Origin: Micractinium sp. NFX-FRZ
Lineage: Eukaryota; Chlorophyta; Trebouxiophyceae; Chlorellales; Chlorellaceae
Reading direction: 5' to 3'
Assembly: GCA_029339195.1 (NCBI GenBank)
Contig: JAPTJF010000285.1
Coordinates: forward strand, 1-64,000
DNA: 64,000 nucleotides
Part shown: piece by piece, positions 11,701 through 23,096 of the stretch
How the letters are laid out: each line of letters opens with the position of its first letter
How positions within the stretch are numbered: the stretch's first letter is position 1
Notes under the pieces: model-generated
Seen by the model: only the letters and a program-made list of their open reading frames with translations
Told to the model about the DNA's origin: nothing
The model's database searches: none
Program-made: the position numbers and the translations under genes

Positions 11701-14220
11701 AGACCAAAGGAGGACAGGAGTGCGAGCAGGCCCAGGCGAGCAGGCAAGCCCGTTTCATGCACAACTTCCGCAGGCAATGCCCAATGCGATGGTTCTCCAA
11801 ACCCACGCAGGCTTTGCTATCACAACAGGATGCAGGGCAGCACACCACCAAAGCCAGCCGCCATGATAACCATCTCACCACTGTGTACTGGCCCCAGCTG
11901 ACAAACACGCGGCGGTCGATTTGGTAGCCAGAAAATATCGAAGCTGCAGGGCAGATGGAGGCAGGCAGCAGGAGCAGAGCCAGATTGAGAAACATAAGTT
12001 GTCAGGCAGAGAGAAACAATAGGAGTTCACAGGCAGCAGGAATGAAGCAGAAGAGGGGAATCGTGAGGAAGATAGAGGCAGCAGCAGCAGCAACAGAAGC
12101 AAGAGTGAGGCAGAGGACATGGGCGCTATATGGAGGACGACAGCAGTAGTGGACATGGTCGCATCAAGCGACGCGAGCCAACAGGGCATGCAGGCGGCGG
12201 GCGCATGCACCCACGTCCTGTCTCTCTACTGGATCTGAATGGTGCAACCGTAACATATGGAGCAACAAAGACACGTCACCAACTACAACACGTCTCCGGC
12301 CTCTCACTGTTTTTATAGTAGTAGCCAGGCATGGAATGGACGTAGACTGAGAACAAGTCCTGCCGGCCTATCACGCCTTCGGGGTCGAGCTGCAGGCGTG
12401 CCAGTACAGAACGGGAAGTGTGCATCAAGCTGATATCCCTTGAACGCAAACACAATTCTGTTACTCATAACAGGTCCGGCCAGGCTGGCTGGCCACGGGC
12501 TCTGGGTGCAGGAGCATCAGGTGATTGTGCACATGGCATGGAAGTGGACGGGGTGAGTGACATGGTAGCTGGTAGCGCCCGCTGGCGGTGCCAGAGAATC
12601 TGCAGTGATCACGCTGGAAGCCCGGGAGGAGCAATCAAGCCAGCGACGGCTCACCGGGCTGAGTATGCTGAGAGGGGCCTCCATGGACCGTGCCTGCTGC
12701 GCCTGCTGCTGTGCTTCCTGCACCTGCTCGCCCTCGCCTGCAGGCAGCGCAGAGGAGTCAGAACGTTGGTATGACATGGCACCTTCCAAATCGGCGTTGT
12801 GTCTAACAAACCTGGCCCACGTTTCCCCCACCTCCCATCTCAACACAAATGCAGCAGCGCGGCCGTGGGCTGTAGCATGCCTGACAGAGCGACTCAAGTA
12901 GCGGCAGCACAGTAGCACAGCGCAGCAGCAAAACACAGCAGCGCAGCGTCTGTCCACCTCTCTCACCCAGGGCTGCCTCCAGCTTCTGATTGGCTTCTAG
13001 CTGCTGCTGCTGCTGCTGTGTCACAGGTGTATCCTGCAGACGCTGCCAGTCCTGCTGCGTTGCGCGCAGCTTGACCACCGCCTCACGCTGTGCCTGCTGT
13101 GCCACCTGGTCTGCGCTTCCCGCTGTCCCGGCCCCCTCACGGGGGTCGATTCCGTGAGTGGCAGCCAGCGCAAACCCTTGTTCCTCACGCAAAGCCTTCT
13201 CCGCCTGGTGCTGCAGGGACTCTCCGCCAGAGGATGGCTCACCTAACAAGATATCTGACTCAGCCGCCAGGTGGCGCTGCTGCTGCTGCCGCTGCTGCTG
13301 GTCTTGCTGGTGCTGGACCTGCTGCTGCTGCCGCCCCTGCCGCCGCTGCAAATGCTTGACCGGCTGCTGCTGCTGCTGTTGCAGGCTCCAATCGTCGGCA
13401 AAGGGCGGCGGGAGGGCAACAGGCTCAATCTGCATTTGGGGAGTGACCTCAGAAATTATTCAAGAAGCAGGTAGGTAAGGCGGGGCCAGAGGTTGCGCAT
13501 GCAAACCAAATGGACGCCAGGTGCTGCTGGCACAAGTGTCAAAGGGGGGAGGGGAAGGCCTGCCTTGCGCTGCTCGCCGGCCGAGCAGTGCGCGTCATGG
13601 ACCCGCTCAACAAGGCAGCAGAGCGTCAGCGCGCTTGCCCAAAAGCCCCCACCCTGAGCAGCACCCACCTGGGCTGCGGTCTCGAAAAAGGTGCGCCAGA
13701 CCGGCTCAAGCGGCATGTTGCCTCGCACCAAGAACAGAAGCGCAACCTTGGGGGGTGCCTGTGCCAGGAAGCCTTCATGTGGGCGCTGCGCCAGCGCCGC
13801 ACGCTGCCGCGCCAGCTCGTGCCGCACCGCCTGCTGCTGGCGCAGGAACTTCTGGCGGGCCGCAAGCGCTGCCGCCCCGGGGTCCTCGGGCCACACTGCC
13901 TCGGCACCCGCTGCTGCTCCTATCTGCAGCTGCTCCTCTGCCTGCTGCTGCCGCTCAGTCTGCTCGACGTCAGTCAGTGCCTGCTGCTGCTGCGCCTGCT
14001 GCGGCACTGCCTGCTCGACGCCATCCAGTGGCAGCACCAGCCAGAGGCACAGCCAGAGGGCTGCCAGGGCGGTGCCTGCCTGCAGTAGCCGTTGGTGGGG
14101 CCGCGTGCTGCCTGGCAGCCGCGCACCGCCGCCACGCCAGCGGCTGGCGGGGCCTACGCTGTGCCCAGCCACCGCCAGCACGGGAAGCAGGCCGGCCCGG
14201 GGTTGCCCCTTGATCACCAT
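8781..14220 (-). CDS. Core-2/I-branching family glycosyltransferase (GT14-like)
   Basis: A type II membrane protein of 730 residues by my exon chain. A signal anchor lies at about residues 45-65 (LALWLC-like hydrophobic run after HQRLLQAG). The Core-2/I-branching domain starts at about 156 with VALLFLVRGNMPLEPVW and continues with DLFSVYVHSMPGY, AEAERRLIITALADP, RFVLVSETCTPLY, WNAALYIPGLLTPQKWR, DEHYIPTLLAV and a C-terminal ACFLMARKFAPDS. Such enzymes transfer GlcNAc or other sugars in the Golgi; the substrate here is unknown. Exons (- strand): 13669-14220, 12967-13429, 12613-12737, 12308-12389, 11879-11943, 11596-11666, 11286-11393, 10918-10981, 10503-10600, 10005-10069, 9774-9823, 9372-9472, 8781-9129; all phases agree. 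Two introns use GC donors (at 11595 and 10004). Exons 2-3 add a 196-residue Gln-rich stretch between the first strand and DLFSVYVH. Confidence 0.88.
10396..10431 (-). repeat. intronic echo of a GT14 exon edge
   Basis: Within intron 10070-10502, this stretch resembles 10493-10530, the end of exon 9 with its GTGAGCTCC donor. The exon encodes ECYSFFPP; the echo reads KCYLLPTPV before another GTGAGCTCC. Small gaps are needed to align them. Confidence 0.6.
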
Positions 14221-15101
14221 GTGCTGCCCTGATCTAGCTTTCCTGATGACCGATGCCTAACCCGTAGCCTACAACCGCCTTTGTGTCGAGCGGCGCTGTT
14301 GAACCGCCAGAGCAGGCGGCAGGTGGGCCGGCGGGTGAGCGGCAGGGACGGGCTGTGGCTTCACGGGCGCCTGTCAGGGTTTATGTTAGCGCGGCTGCCT
14401 CGCCAGCTGGGTGCCGCTTGAATGGGGCGGCGCGGGGTTGAGAACAGGACCTCGCCGCGGTCGGCACGCGGTCGGCAGAGACAGGGCGGCACGGGCCTTC
14501 TCAAGATACTGGATCGTAAGAATACATATATTCTGGCAGCTGATACACTTCAGCTGCCGGAAGCCCTGGGAGCATTTGAGGGGTACAGCGGCGGTACATG
14601 CCTCAGCTTGCGCGGCGGCGCATGGTGCGGCGCCAGTCTGGCCAGACTCCTGTGTGACACTCGCAGCAGATGAACTGAGAGCGTATGGCTGATAATCACA
14701 AGCCAGCATGCGTGGCACCCGAGGCTACGCGCACGTCAGTCAAACTGCACCTCCAAACTGCCTCAGGGACGGCGGCAACAGGCCATCTGGCGGTGGCTAC
14801 GGCAAGGTGGCGGCAGGGCAGGTCTGGACGGCATCCGAGAACGCACATCAAGTGTAGGCACCGCGAAAGTCCACTCTTGACAGGATCAGTGTGACAACAC
14901 ACAGTTGCATACGACTGGCGGCGTCGGGGCGCCACGCTGCGCTATGCGGCGGCCGCCCTGCTTTCAATCCGCAAGGCCGGCCGCAGCTGCCTCGCACAGT
15001 TCAATTTCACCTGGCTGTCCTGTCAGAGTTGATTGAACGGCCTTTCAGCGCATCCCTTTCGCAACAGCCCACCACAGCCCAGTTCCGGCGGGCGGCTGAC
15101 G
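14221..15101. other. divergent intergenic region with a 9-bp inverted repeat
   Basis: These 881 bases separate the starts of the GT14 gene (-) and the unrecognised gene (+), so they should hold both promoters. A short AT-rich patch (ATACATATATTC, about 14522-14533) sits beside the inverted repeat at 14535-14558. I see no coding exon. Confidence 0.5.
14535..14558. promoter_or_regulatory. perfect 9-bp inverted repeat, possible operator-like site
   Basis: GGCAGCTGA at 14535-14543 and TCAGCTGCC at 14550-14558 are exact inverted copies around a 6-base centre. Each arm holds an E-box-like CAGCTG. The position between two divergent genes suits a dimeric factor site, but function is inference. Confidence 0.35.
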
Positions 15102-17824
15102 ATGGAGCGGCGCTATGTAGAGCCCCCACCACGCGTGTGTGTCATCGACTTTGCGACAGCGACAAAGGCACGGGAGGAGGGCGCCGGCGCCGAGTTGGTT
15201 GGGCGCGCCAGTGGTGTGCTTGAAAAGAGGGGCCGCCTGACACGCCCCATGGCCTCGTTGTCATTGCAGGAGGACAGGTTCTCCCCACCCAAGGCCTCCA
15301 TTGCTTTCTCGCCCGACGGTGAGCACGGCGCGGCGTCGGGCGCCGCCACACCGCACCTCAGCCCCGGCTGCCGTGCGCCGCCACAGGACCACCTTTGGCT
15401 GTGCCTGCATCAATCCCACCATGCCCTCCCCTTGCAGGCAAGCGGCTCTACGGGATTGAGAAGACCAAGCCATCCTGCCGCGTGCTGCGCTACGCCGCCG
15501 ACGCTGCCAGCGCAGCTGCCTGCGCGGCGGCGGACGAGCGCCAGGCGCGGCGCCCCGCGGGGCGCAGGCACGACGCATACCTCCTGTACTTGGAGGGCCT
15601 GCGCCGCCACGAGACGGACTGGGGGCTGGACTCGTTCAAGCAGGCACGTGTGTGCATGTGGGGCTGGGCACGGTTGGGAGTCGATCCTGTGAAGGTTGGG
15701 TCGGCAGGGCATCGCAGGCGCGAGCGCCCGCCCCTGCCAGCTGAAAAGCCACGACAGCAGCCGGCGGTCGCCAAGCGGGCAGCCTGGCCGGTGCTCAGCT
15801 CATGGGGGCGGCCAAACTAAGGGATCTCCATGCCGCACTCCCTGTGGCACCCACATGGTCCTCCCTTCTGCCACCGCCCCTGCAGGCACAGACCAGCCCC
15901 GCGCGTGGGCTGTACAAGGCGCAGCTGGGCGGCTCACAGGGCGTGGCCAACTGCCTGGTGTGGCACCCAGACCTGGAGCGCCGGCGGGCGGGGGAGGAGG
16001 AGGAGGGCGAGGAGGGGGAGGAGGAGGGAGCCGTGGGCACGCCAACCCAGCGGCGTCGCCGCTGCCTGGCATTGGGGGATGGCCAGGTGAGGCGTACTTG
16101 GGTGCTGGGTGCTGCACAAGAACAGGTGCACTTGTTGCTCGGCAGTAGCAGTGGCCACCTCACAGCTTCCCCTTTGGCCACAGGCCCTTGCGCCTCAGCC
16201 GCTTTGCTGCCCTGGCCTGCCTTGGGTGCAGGCGCGCCCCAGCACGGCGCCGGCAGCAGCCAACCCGTGCCCCACCTCTCTGGACCTGTGGAACACGGTG
16301 CGTGTTGAGCAGGGTTGCAGTGTCGGTCAGAGGGTGGGTGGAGGATTATTAAATGGGCCGGGGTGGGGTTGCACGTGGGCGGGAAAAGGGGACTGGCTGG
16401 AGGCAGGCACTCGAACAAGAGTCGGTTGGTGTCGGCACGGTGCTCACCCAAGTCCTGCTCTCCATGTTTCTACCCTCAGCATGGGCCATTGTGCATCAAC
16501 CCCGCCCGCCCTGTCCTCACATGCAGGTGCCCTGTGCATCCGCCTCCCCGCGCTTCCGCTCCCGCACGCTGTTTGAGCAGCGCCGTGCCGCTACGCCAGA
16601 CATGTGAGGGGGGGAGCAGAGGGGGATAGCTGGGCTCCTGCCACCATCCGCTGCCCAGGGTGTCTTTCCCGATCAGAGACGCGGCACTTGGGCTGGCTGG
16701 TCGAAAGGAAGCAGGCTGTTCTCTCGCCGATCATGCTTCAACGTGTCACCGCTGTCCCACCTCCTCCATGCCCCCTGCTTCATCTTGCACCCCGTGTCAC
16801 CCTCCACTGAGCAGGGACGCCATCAAGCGCAGCGGGTACTTGGCGCGCCACCAGCAGCGCAAGATTGTGCAGGCCAGCAAGGAGGCCAAGGAGGCGGAGC
16901 TGCTGCGCACATGGCCCCACGGGCTGCCGGTGAGTGAGCAGCACCCACCAGGGCGAGGGCTGGCGTAGTGCGTGGCGGGCGCTGTGCTGTGCTGGGTGGT
17001 GGCTTGGTCACTGATGGGTGGGAGCTACCACTGGCTGGGAGGTTGGGCAGGGTAGGCTAGATCCCATCCAATGGCCGTGGCGCACAGTAGCGCCCAGCAG
17101 TCGCAAGAAGGCGCAAGCGCAGGCGCTGCAGCTCTGCCGGTTGCGACTGGCACCCACCCAACCAATGACACCTCGTGAAGAATTGGCCCCACCCTGCACA
17201 CACATGTAACGCGATCTTGTCACGGAACCTGGCATTGGCATCCACTTCCTGCACCCATACTCCTCCCGCTCAATTGTCATTGCTGCTGATCCCTTCAAGC
17301 GCTGCCACCTCTGTCGCTGACACAGACAGCGGTGCTTCGCACTGCTCGCGCTGATGGGCTGCACCCGCCTGCGCTTGAGCACGGCTACGACGGCGCCAGC
17401 ATCAGCCGCAGCCCCGCCCGCACCAAGCGCCCGCCGCCCCGCGCCCCCCGCTCATGCTAGTAAAGCTGCCTGCTGGCCTCCCCACAGGCACGGGCACAGA
17501 TGGCGCAGGGGCGTCCTGGTCACACTTTCTGCGTGCCTGCGCTTTCCTGCTCCTCTCTCTTTCCACTGGTCCCAGCTTCCTGCCTTGCTCTCCCCCTTTC
17601 CAGCTTGCTGCTCCCTGCTCCCCGCTGACGGCTGTGGCATGTTCCAGCACCTGGCCCCTTGCTGACTCTTGCCCCTCAATGTGCCCTGCCTGCAGCGTGC
17701 GGAGCTGCGGCGGGCTTGCGCCGCTGGACTGCGAGTCACAGGCGTGGGGGTTGGCGGCAACCCGCTTTCCATGCCCCGCCGTCAGTACCTGGCGCTTCGG
17801 CCGGGCATGAAGTGGTACATCTGA
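15102..17824 (+). CDS. uncharacterised multi-exon protein
   Basis: I do not recognise a family. Start chosen at ATG 15102 (MERRYVEPPPRVCVIDFAT). Inferred exons: 15102-15318, 15438-15643, 15886-16086, 16184-16297, 16527-16603, 16815-16929, 17326-about 17456 and 17696-17824. Phases agree through 17326; the joint between the last two exons is unresolved. An extra small exon near 17090-17200 is possible. Visible features: IAFSPDGKRLYGIEKT across exons 1-2, a Glu-rich run with LVWHPDLERRR in exon 3, SPRFRSRTLFEQRR in exon 5, a basic helix-like IKRSGYLARHQQRK in exon 6, and a C-terminus ending RPGMKWYI. Intron 2 appears to use a GC donor at 15644, because the GT alternatives break the frame that reads LVWHPDLE. 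No membrane segment is seen. The short Pro/Arg-bounded motifs recall axonemal or cytoskeletal proteins, but that is a guess. Confidence 0.6.
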
Positions 17825-18002
17825 GCAGTTGACCCATTTGGGATATGACGTTATGAGCGCCTTGTGATTGTTTTGCAGAAGTTGTGCTTCCCTGCCGATG
17901 TCTTGCTAAATCTGTCTCTGAACTCTGAACTTATTATTTGTTCGATTGGTTAGGCCCACCCTACTGACGAGCGGGATGCTTGCACGAAAGTGTGTCTCAG
18001 AC

Positions 18003-18007
18003 TGTAA
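18003..18007 (+). terminator. TGTAA poly(A) signal
   Basis: The chlorophyte polyadenylation signal TGTAA lies 179 bases after the stop at 17822-17824, a typical distance. Confidence 0.55.
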
Positions 18008-18539
18008 CTGAACTAGAGAACCACAGGCGATCCACGTCCACTCGAGCGTCCTGGCGTGCATGGATGCACAATCAAAGGAGAGAAAAAGGTAAAGGGCCAG
18101 TGGCATGGTTGGCAGATTGCTCCCCGGCATACATGGCACCCCGCAGCACACACGGCTTACACCGCCCGCCTGCTGTGCCTGCCGCCGCGGCGCCGTGCCT
18201 GCTGCGCAAGAGAGTGCCGCCTGAAGAGCCCTAGTTGTCGAAAACGCCGAAAACTCCGATCTGCACGCTACTGGTCGGTAAGTTCCGAGCGCCAGTCGCC
18301 CCGCCTAAAACGTGAGTACACAACCCCTGCCATGGGGCGCTCTTGTTCACGTCGCAGCCGCACCAACGGCCTTTCAGGCACTTGCGGCGGGCGGAGGCAA
18401 AGCGTGTTGTACCTCCAGGCAAAGCAAGTCGGCCACCTGGCTGCCGCCCCACAGCACCCCAGCACACCGCGTCCCACCCCATCCCCAAGGGCTGTTACAT
18501 TGGACGTGCTTATGTTTGCAGGTTGCCGGACACCTTTTT

Positions 18540-20075
18540 ATGCTGGCACCTGTGTTCATTGACATTGGTGTTTTAGTGATGGTCGAATGGTGCTGGTGCC
18601 GCATCCACCGGCGCTTCTGCCACCGCCGCCAGCCGGGGAGCACCGCCCAGGCCGGGGGCCTCACCCCTGCACACGAGGCTGCCTCTGTGGGAGACGCTGT
18701 CACCCTGGAGGCAGCGCTGTCAGCAGCACCCGAGCTGGCAGCTGCAACATCAGACTGCGGCTGCACGCCAATGCATCTGGCGGCAGCTTCTGGGCACCTG
18801 CCCGTCATGCAGCTGCTGCTGCGCACGGCTCCTGCCACGGCGGTAGCAGCAGATGGCCAGGGCTGGATGCCCCTGCACTGTGCAGCCTACCATGGGCGCT
18901 TTGAGGCTGTCCACTTGCTGCTGTGCGCACTGCCAGGACTGGCCATGGCGACCACAGCGGGCGACGGCTACAGCGCTCTGCACCTGGCCGCCCAGGCAGG
19001 CGCCGCCACTGTGGTGCATCTGCTCCTGGACACCGCCCCTCGAGCAGCTAGCCTGCTCAGCAGAAATGGAAGCTTGCCAGTGCACGAGGCAGCAGGGGCA
19101 GGGCACGGGACGGTCCTGGTGCAGCTGCTGGCGGCAGCTCCTCAAACGGCGGCAGCTCTGGACGGTGAAGGGAGCACACCGCTGCACAGAGCGCCCGCAT
19201 GCAGAGCCACGGTGGCTATGCGCCTGCTTCTGAAGGCAGCCCCGGAGGCTGCTGCCGTGCGGGATGACCACGGGTGGACGCCCCTCATGCATTGTGCTTC
19301 CGCAGGACATGTTGCGGGTGCCTCACTCCTGCTGGCCGCCATGCCAGCTGCAGCCCGCCTGGCGTGCCCACGGAGCTGGCTTCCCATCCATGCGGCCGCA
19401 AGTGGTGGGATGTGCGAGATGGTCGAGCTCCTCCTGGCAGCAGCAGCAGACACCGCTTGTGCCGTTGACGAGGACGGGGCAACGGCCCTGCACCTGGCGG
19501 CGCAGCAGGGGCATGCACATGTGGCAGCCGCTCTGCTGGCAGCCAGCCCTGCCTCGGCTCACATGAGATCTGCCGATGGGCTGTACCCCATACACCTGGC
19601 AGCAACGCACGGATTCGTGGCAGTCGTCCAGCTGCTGGTTGATGCAGCACCCGACATAGCCGCTGCTGCGACTGCTCAAGGCAAACTCCCTCTGGACTTG
19701 GCGCTCGCCCGGTGCCGGGTGTCTGTGGCCCGCTGCCTCCTGGCTGCTGGGCCGGCCCTGCACGTAGTACAAGCCCTTGGCAAGCTCAGCATGATTACGA
19801 TGCCCCTCTTTGCTGACTTTGTCATCGACCGGCCGGCACTGACGGTGGAGGAGTGGGCGTGCGTGCCGGCGCCCTGCCCCGGCCTGGGCCGTGCGCTGCC
19901 GGCAGCGCTGGGCCGCTCTCTGGCCCAGGCCCGCCACCTGGTGGCGCACCTGCCGGCGGAGGACGTGCAGCGCCTGCGCACGGCAGCGCTGTCCCTGGCA
20001 GCTGTGCAGCGCAGGCTGCGCACCTCCTTGCCTGCGCACTTGGTGCAGCACATCCTGGCGCAGACACTTACCTGA
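18540..20075 (+). CDS. ankyrin-repeat protein with Chlorella-type C-terminal domain
   Basis: One long open frame holds about eleven ankyrin repeats of 33-34 residues (18657-19780), each with the G-x-TPLHxAA...LL pattern, for example GCTPMHLAAASGHLPVMQLL and GATALHLAAQQGHAHVAAAL. A non-repeat C-terminal domain follows, with LPLFADFVI-like and LPAEDVQRLRTAALSLA segments. From memory, the same tail recurs in many ankyrin proteins of Chlorella relatives. The start is uncertain: the frame is open from 18312, a good acceptor (TTTGCAG) ends at 18521, and Met codons lie at 18540 and 18579. I chose 18540, which gives a hydrophobic N-terminus (MLAPVFIDIGVLVMVEWCW) that could be a membrane anchor. Function is probably protein binding; partners are unknown. 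Confidence 0.8.
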   Translation: MLAPVFIDIGVLVMVEWCWCRIHRRFCHRRQPGSTAQAGGLTPAHEAASVGDAVTLEAALSAAPELAAATSDCGCTPMHLAAASGHLPVMQLLLRTAPATAVAADGQGWMPLHCAAYHGRFEAVHLLLCALPGLAMATTAGDGYSALHLAAQAGAATVVHLLLDTAPRAASLLSRNGSLPVHEAAGAGHGTVLVQLLAAAPQTAAALDGEGSTPLHRAPACRATVAMRLLLKAAPEAAAVRDDHGWTPLMHCASAGHVAGASLLLAAMPAAARLACPRSWLPIHAAASGGMCEMVELLLAAAADTACAVDEDGATALHLAAQQGHAHVAAALLAASPASAHMRSADGLYPIHLAATHGFVAVVQLLVDAAPDIAAAATAQGKLPLDLALARCRVSVARCLLAAGPALHVVQALGKLSMITMPLFADFVIDRPALTVEEWACVPAPCPGLGRALPAALGRSLAQARHLVAHLPAEDVQRLRTAALSLAAVQRRLRTSLPAHLVQHILAQTLT

Positions 20076-21167
20076 TGCATGCAAGCTCACGTCTGTGCAC
20101 CCAGATATACTGCCTCCTACCCCATCCATCTTCTAGCACTGCTCCCTGTGTACTGGCTTCCTTCCTGCAAGTTTCCCCGCACTGCTGCTCCCCGTACTGG
20201 TGTCCTTCCCACAAACGCCTCGCCGAGTCTTTACCCTGATGCATTTGATTCATTTACCAATGCACCGCCTGAGCCCAACCACCCTTTGCTGCACACACAC
20301 GAGCACTCTGCCGCCACCCTGTCTCTTTCACTGCAACGTGTTGGCATGTCACAAGGGCCACCAGCAGTGGGCGTGAAGGGTGGCAAAGGGTGAAATGCAG
20401 GGGGCAAAGGGTGAAATGCAAAGGTTGAAATGCAGGGTGGTGAAATGCGGGGTGGCATGCGGTCGTGCTCTTGCTGGCTCCGAGCAGCAGAAGCCGCGAC
20501 TCCACAGCAGGGCTGCCACGCCGTGAAGCGGTGGAGGTGCCTGTCCAGAGCCAGACAGCTCCTCAGCTCGTCTCTCCCTCCTCAAGTGCCGCGGGCATGG
20601 TGCTCCTCCAGTGGGCAGCCCCAACTGCCAGCCTGTGAGGCCGGCTGGCTGACTACTTACCGGCAGGGGCGGGGCGAACAGGCAGGCCAAGCAAGCAGGC
20701 AGCGCTGCATGCAGAAGGTGGTCAGGTGCACACACCAGGGCAGGGGGGCGCCTCTCGGCACGCCTTCGCAAGCTGGCCCTGCCCTGGCCTGCGTGCGCAG
20801 TTGACCACAAGGGATGTGCAATCAGTCAGGCAGATGGGCAGGCAAGCACGGGGAGCAAACATCGCCCATGGCCCTTTATCAGCTCCCCTTGTTTGCTGAG
20901 CAGCTGCGCCCGCCAGCCCTCCAACCCCTCGCCAAGCTTACCTGTCGCCTCGACCTGCAGGCAGCGGCAGGAAGCCGCGCTGAAGTCAACCGGCAGTCAC
21001 ATTCTGAACGAGTGCGGCAGCGTGCTGGGCCGTGCAGGGCAAGACAGGCAAACCGCTGCCCCCCACCAGCAGCGGTAGCGGCAGGAACACGGGCAGCGGG
21101 CAGAAAGAGACAGAAGCAGCTCGGAAGTGCACCAACTATGCTCTGTGTCGCGGCAGCGGGGGGGGCC
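20076..21167. other. convergent 3' region
   Basis: Expected 3' UTRs of the ankyrin gene (+) and the ZFC3H1-like gene (-). No exon chain is evident. It contains the short tandem repeat at 20372-20457. Confidence 0.5.
20372..20457 (+). repeat. imperfect short tandem repeat (GGTGAAATGCAG-type)
   Basis: Four to five imperfect copies of a 12-22 base unit containing GGTGAAATGC occur in a row, with variable GGGCAAA spacers, in the 3' region after the ankyrin gene. Confidence 0.8.
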
Positions 21168-23062
21168 TCAGCTCCAGCCGGCCGCCTGGTGGTGCTGATG
21201 CGAAGACGGCGGCTGCCGCTGCTGCTGCCAGGGAGCCTGTTGCGGCGGCTGCTGCTGCTGCCAGGGCGCTTGTTGCTGCTGCTGCCAGGTGTGCTGCGAA
21301 GGCGGCGGCTGCTGCTGCCAGGGCGCCTGCAGCTGCGGCTGCTGTTGCTGCTGCTGCTGCTGCTGCCAGGGAGGGTGCGGCGCCAGAAGCCCGCGACGCT
21401 CCACCTCCAGTGCCACGGCTGCTGCCTGCTGGCTGGGCTGGGCCCCTGCAGCTTCCAACTGCTGCTGCCGCTGCTGCCAAAGCCGCTGGCTCATGGGATG
21501 CACGCCAGTGGCGGCTGCTGCCAGCTCGGCTGCCGCGAGAGGCGATACGGACGCAGCCAGAGCGGTGACCTGTGGAGGGAGGAAGAAAGTGGGACCACCA
21601 GCGTGCAAGTTAAAGGGATGGCACAAGCAGCAAGGAAGCAGGGCAGTGTACGCGCGTGCACTGAACACACACGCGTACCCGCACACAATGAATTAAAATT
21701 TTTACACTTGCCTGGTGCCAGAGCTCCGGTGCTGCTGCTGGCGTGCTGCTTACCAGGGCAGAGGCGGCGGCAGGCAGCACCCAGCTCAGCACTGGATGGC
21801 GCCACATGGCCCCTGGCTCTGTTGCCTGCTGGCTGGCCTGCTGCGCAATGGCCGCTGCGGCTGTGGCACATGCCGGGCTGCACGAGGGCAGCAAGCTCTC
21901 AAGCAGCAGCACCTGCTGCCGCAGGGGCAGCTGCAGCAGGAGCGGCAGCGGGGGCAGGGGCGGCACTGCCACCGGCGGAGGCGCCAGCACAGCTGCTGCA
22001 AGAGGGTCCACCCATGACTGCTGCAGGGGCGGCCACACCAGCGGCTGCTGCTCTGCATGCTGCCTGCCTGCCCGGGCAACCACCTGCTGCACTGCTGCCA
22101 CTTGTGCAGACGCGTCTCCTGCCGCTGCAGCCGCCAGCAGCGTCAGCGCTGCCACCTCCTGCGGCCCCTGCTGCTGCTGCTGCTGTTGTGCCCCCAGGGT
22201 TGGCGCCGCCCAGGAGGCGGCTGCTGCCCGCAGCGCTGCCAACATGGGCGCTGCCGCCTGCCCCCGCTGCTGGTGCTGCTGGTGCTCATGCCGCACGACC
22301 TCTGTAAGCAGCTGGTGCACGACGGCGCACCAGCAGCTGTACACTCTGGCAGGCACGTCGCCTCCACACTGCCCTGCTCCTGCTCGCTGGTCGTTGCTGC
22401 CTTCCTGGGCTGCTGACAGGTGCTGGAAGGCGGCAGCAGCTGCAGTGGCCAGCTCCTCGGCTGCATCTAGTGGGGATGGTGCCGCTGGGGCGCTGCCGCT
22501 GCTGTTGGTGTTCAAGAGAGCTGTCAGCGGCTGAGCAGGAGAGGGCCATGCTGTTTGCTGGTCCTGCAGAACATGGGGAGTAGACCAGCAGCAATCAGCA
22601 GCAGGCACCAAGCGCCCAGCGGAACACGTCATGCGCGTGTTTCACCCCGAGTACCCGCACAGGCGCAGACTAAGGCTCAATGCATGCTGGCCCGCCTCTA
22701 CTTTCAGCGCAAGCCAATGCGAGGGTATGGCTGCTCGTAGTATGCTCAGACAGCAGCAGCTTCCTCACCCCTGCCTGGTAGGACACGGCCCAATGGCTGA
22801 GCAGCTGCAGCGCAGCGCGTGCAGCGAGCGGGTGGCCACTGCCAGCCACAGCCGCTGCCAAAGCGGCGGCGGCGGCAGGGTGCAGCTGGCCGTGCAGGCA
22901 GGCCAGCAGCAGAGGGTTGCTGCCGCTGGGGCCACCGCGAGCCGTGGCCCCTGCTGCTGCTGCTGCCGCGCCCACCACTGCCTCTTGCAGCAGCAGCACG
23001 AGCTCGGCTGGCGGCTGCGGCATGGCGCCCGCCTGTCGCTCCCGGCCCTGATGCCCGCTACG

Positions 23063-23096
<34 letters not shown>

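Noticed and set aside
17090..17205. Extra exon of the unrecognised gene (basic Ala/Gln-rich peptide)
   Set aside because: Exons 16815-16929 and 17326 onward already join in phase 0, so the piece is not needed; left as only a possibility.
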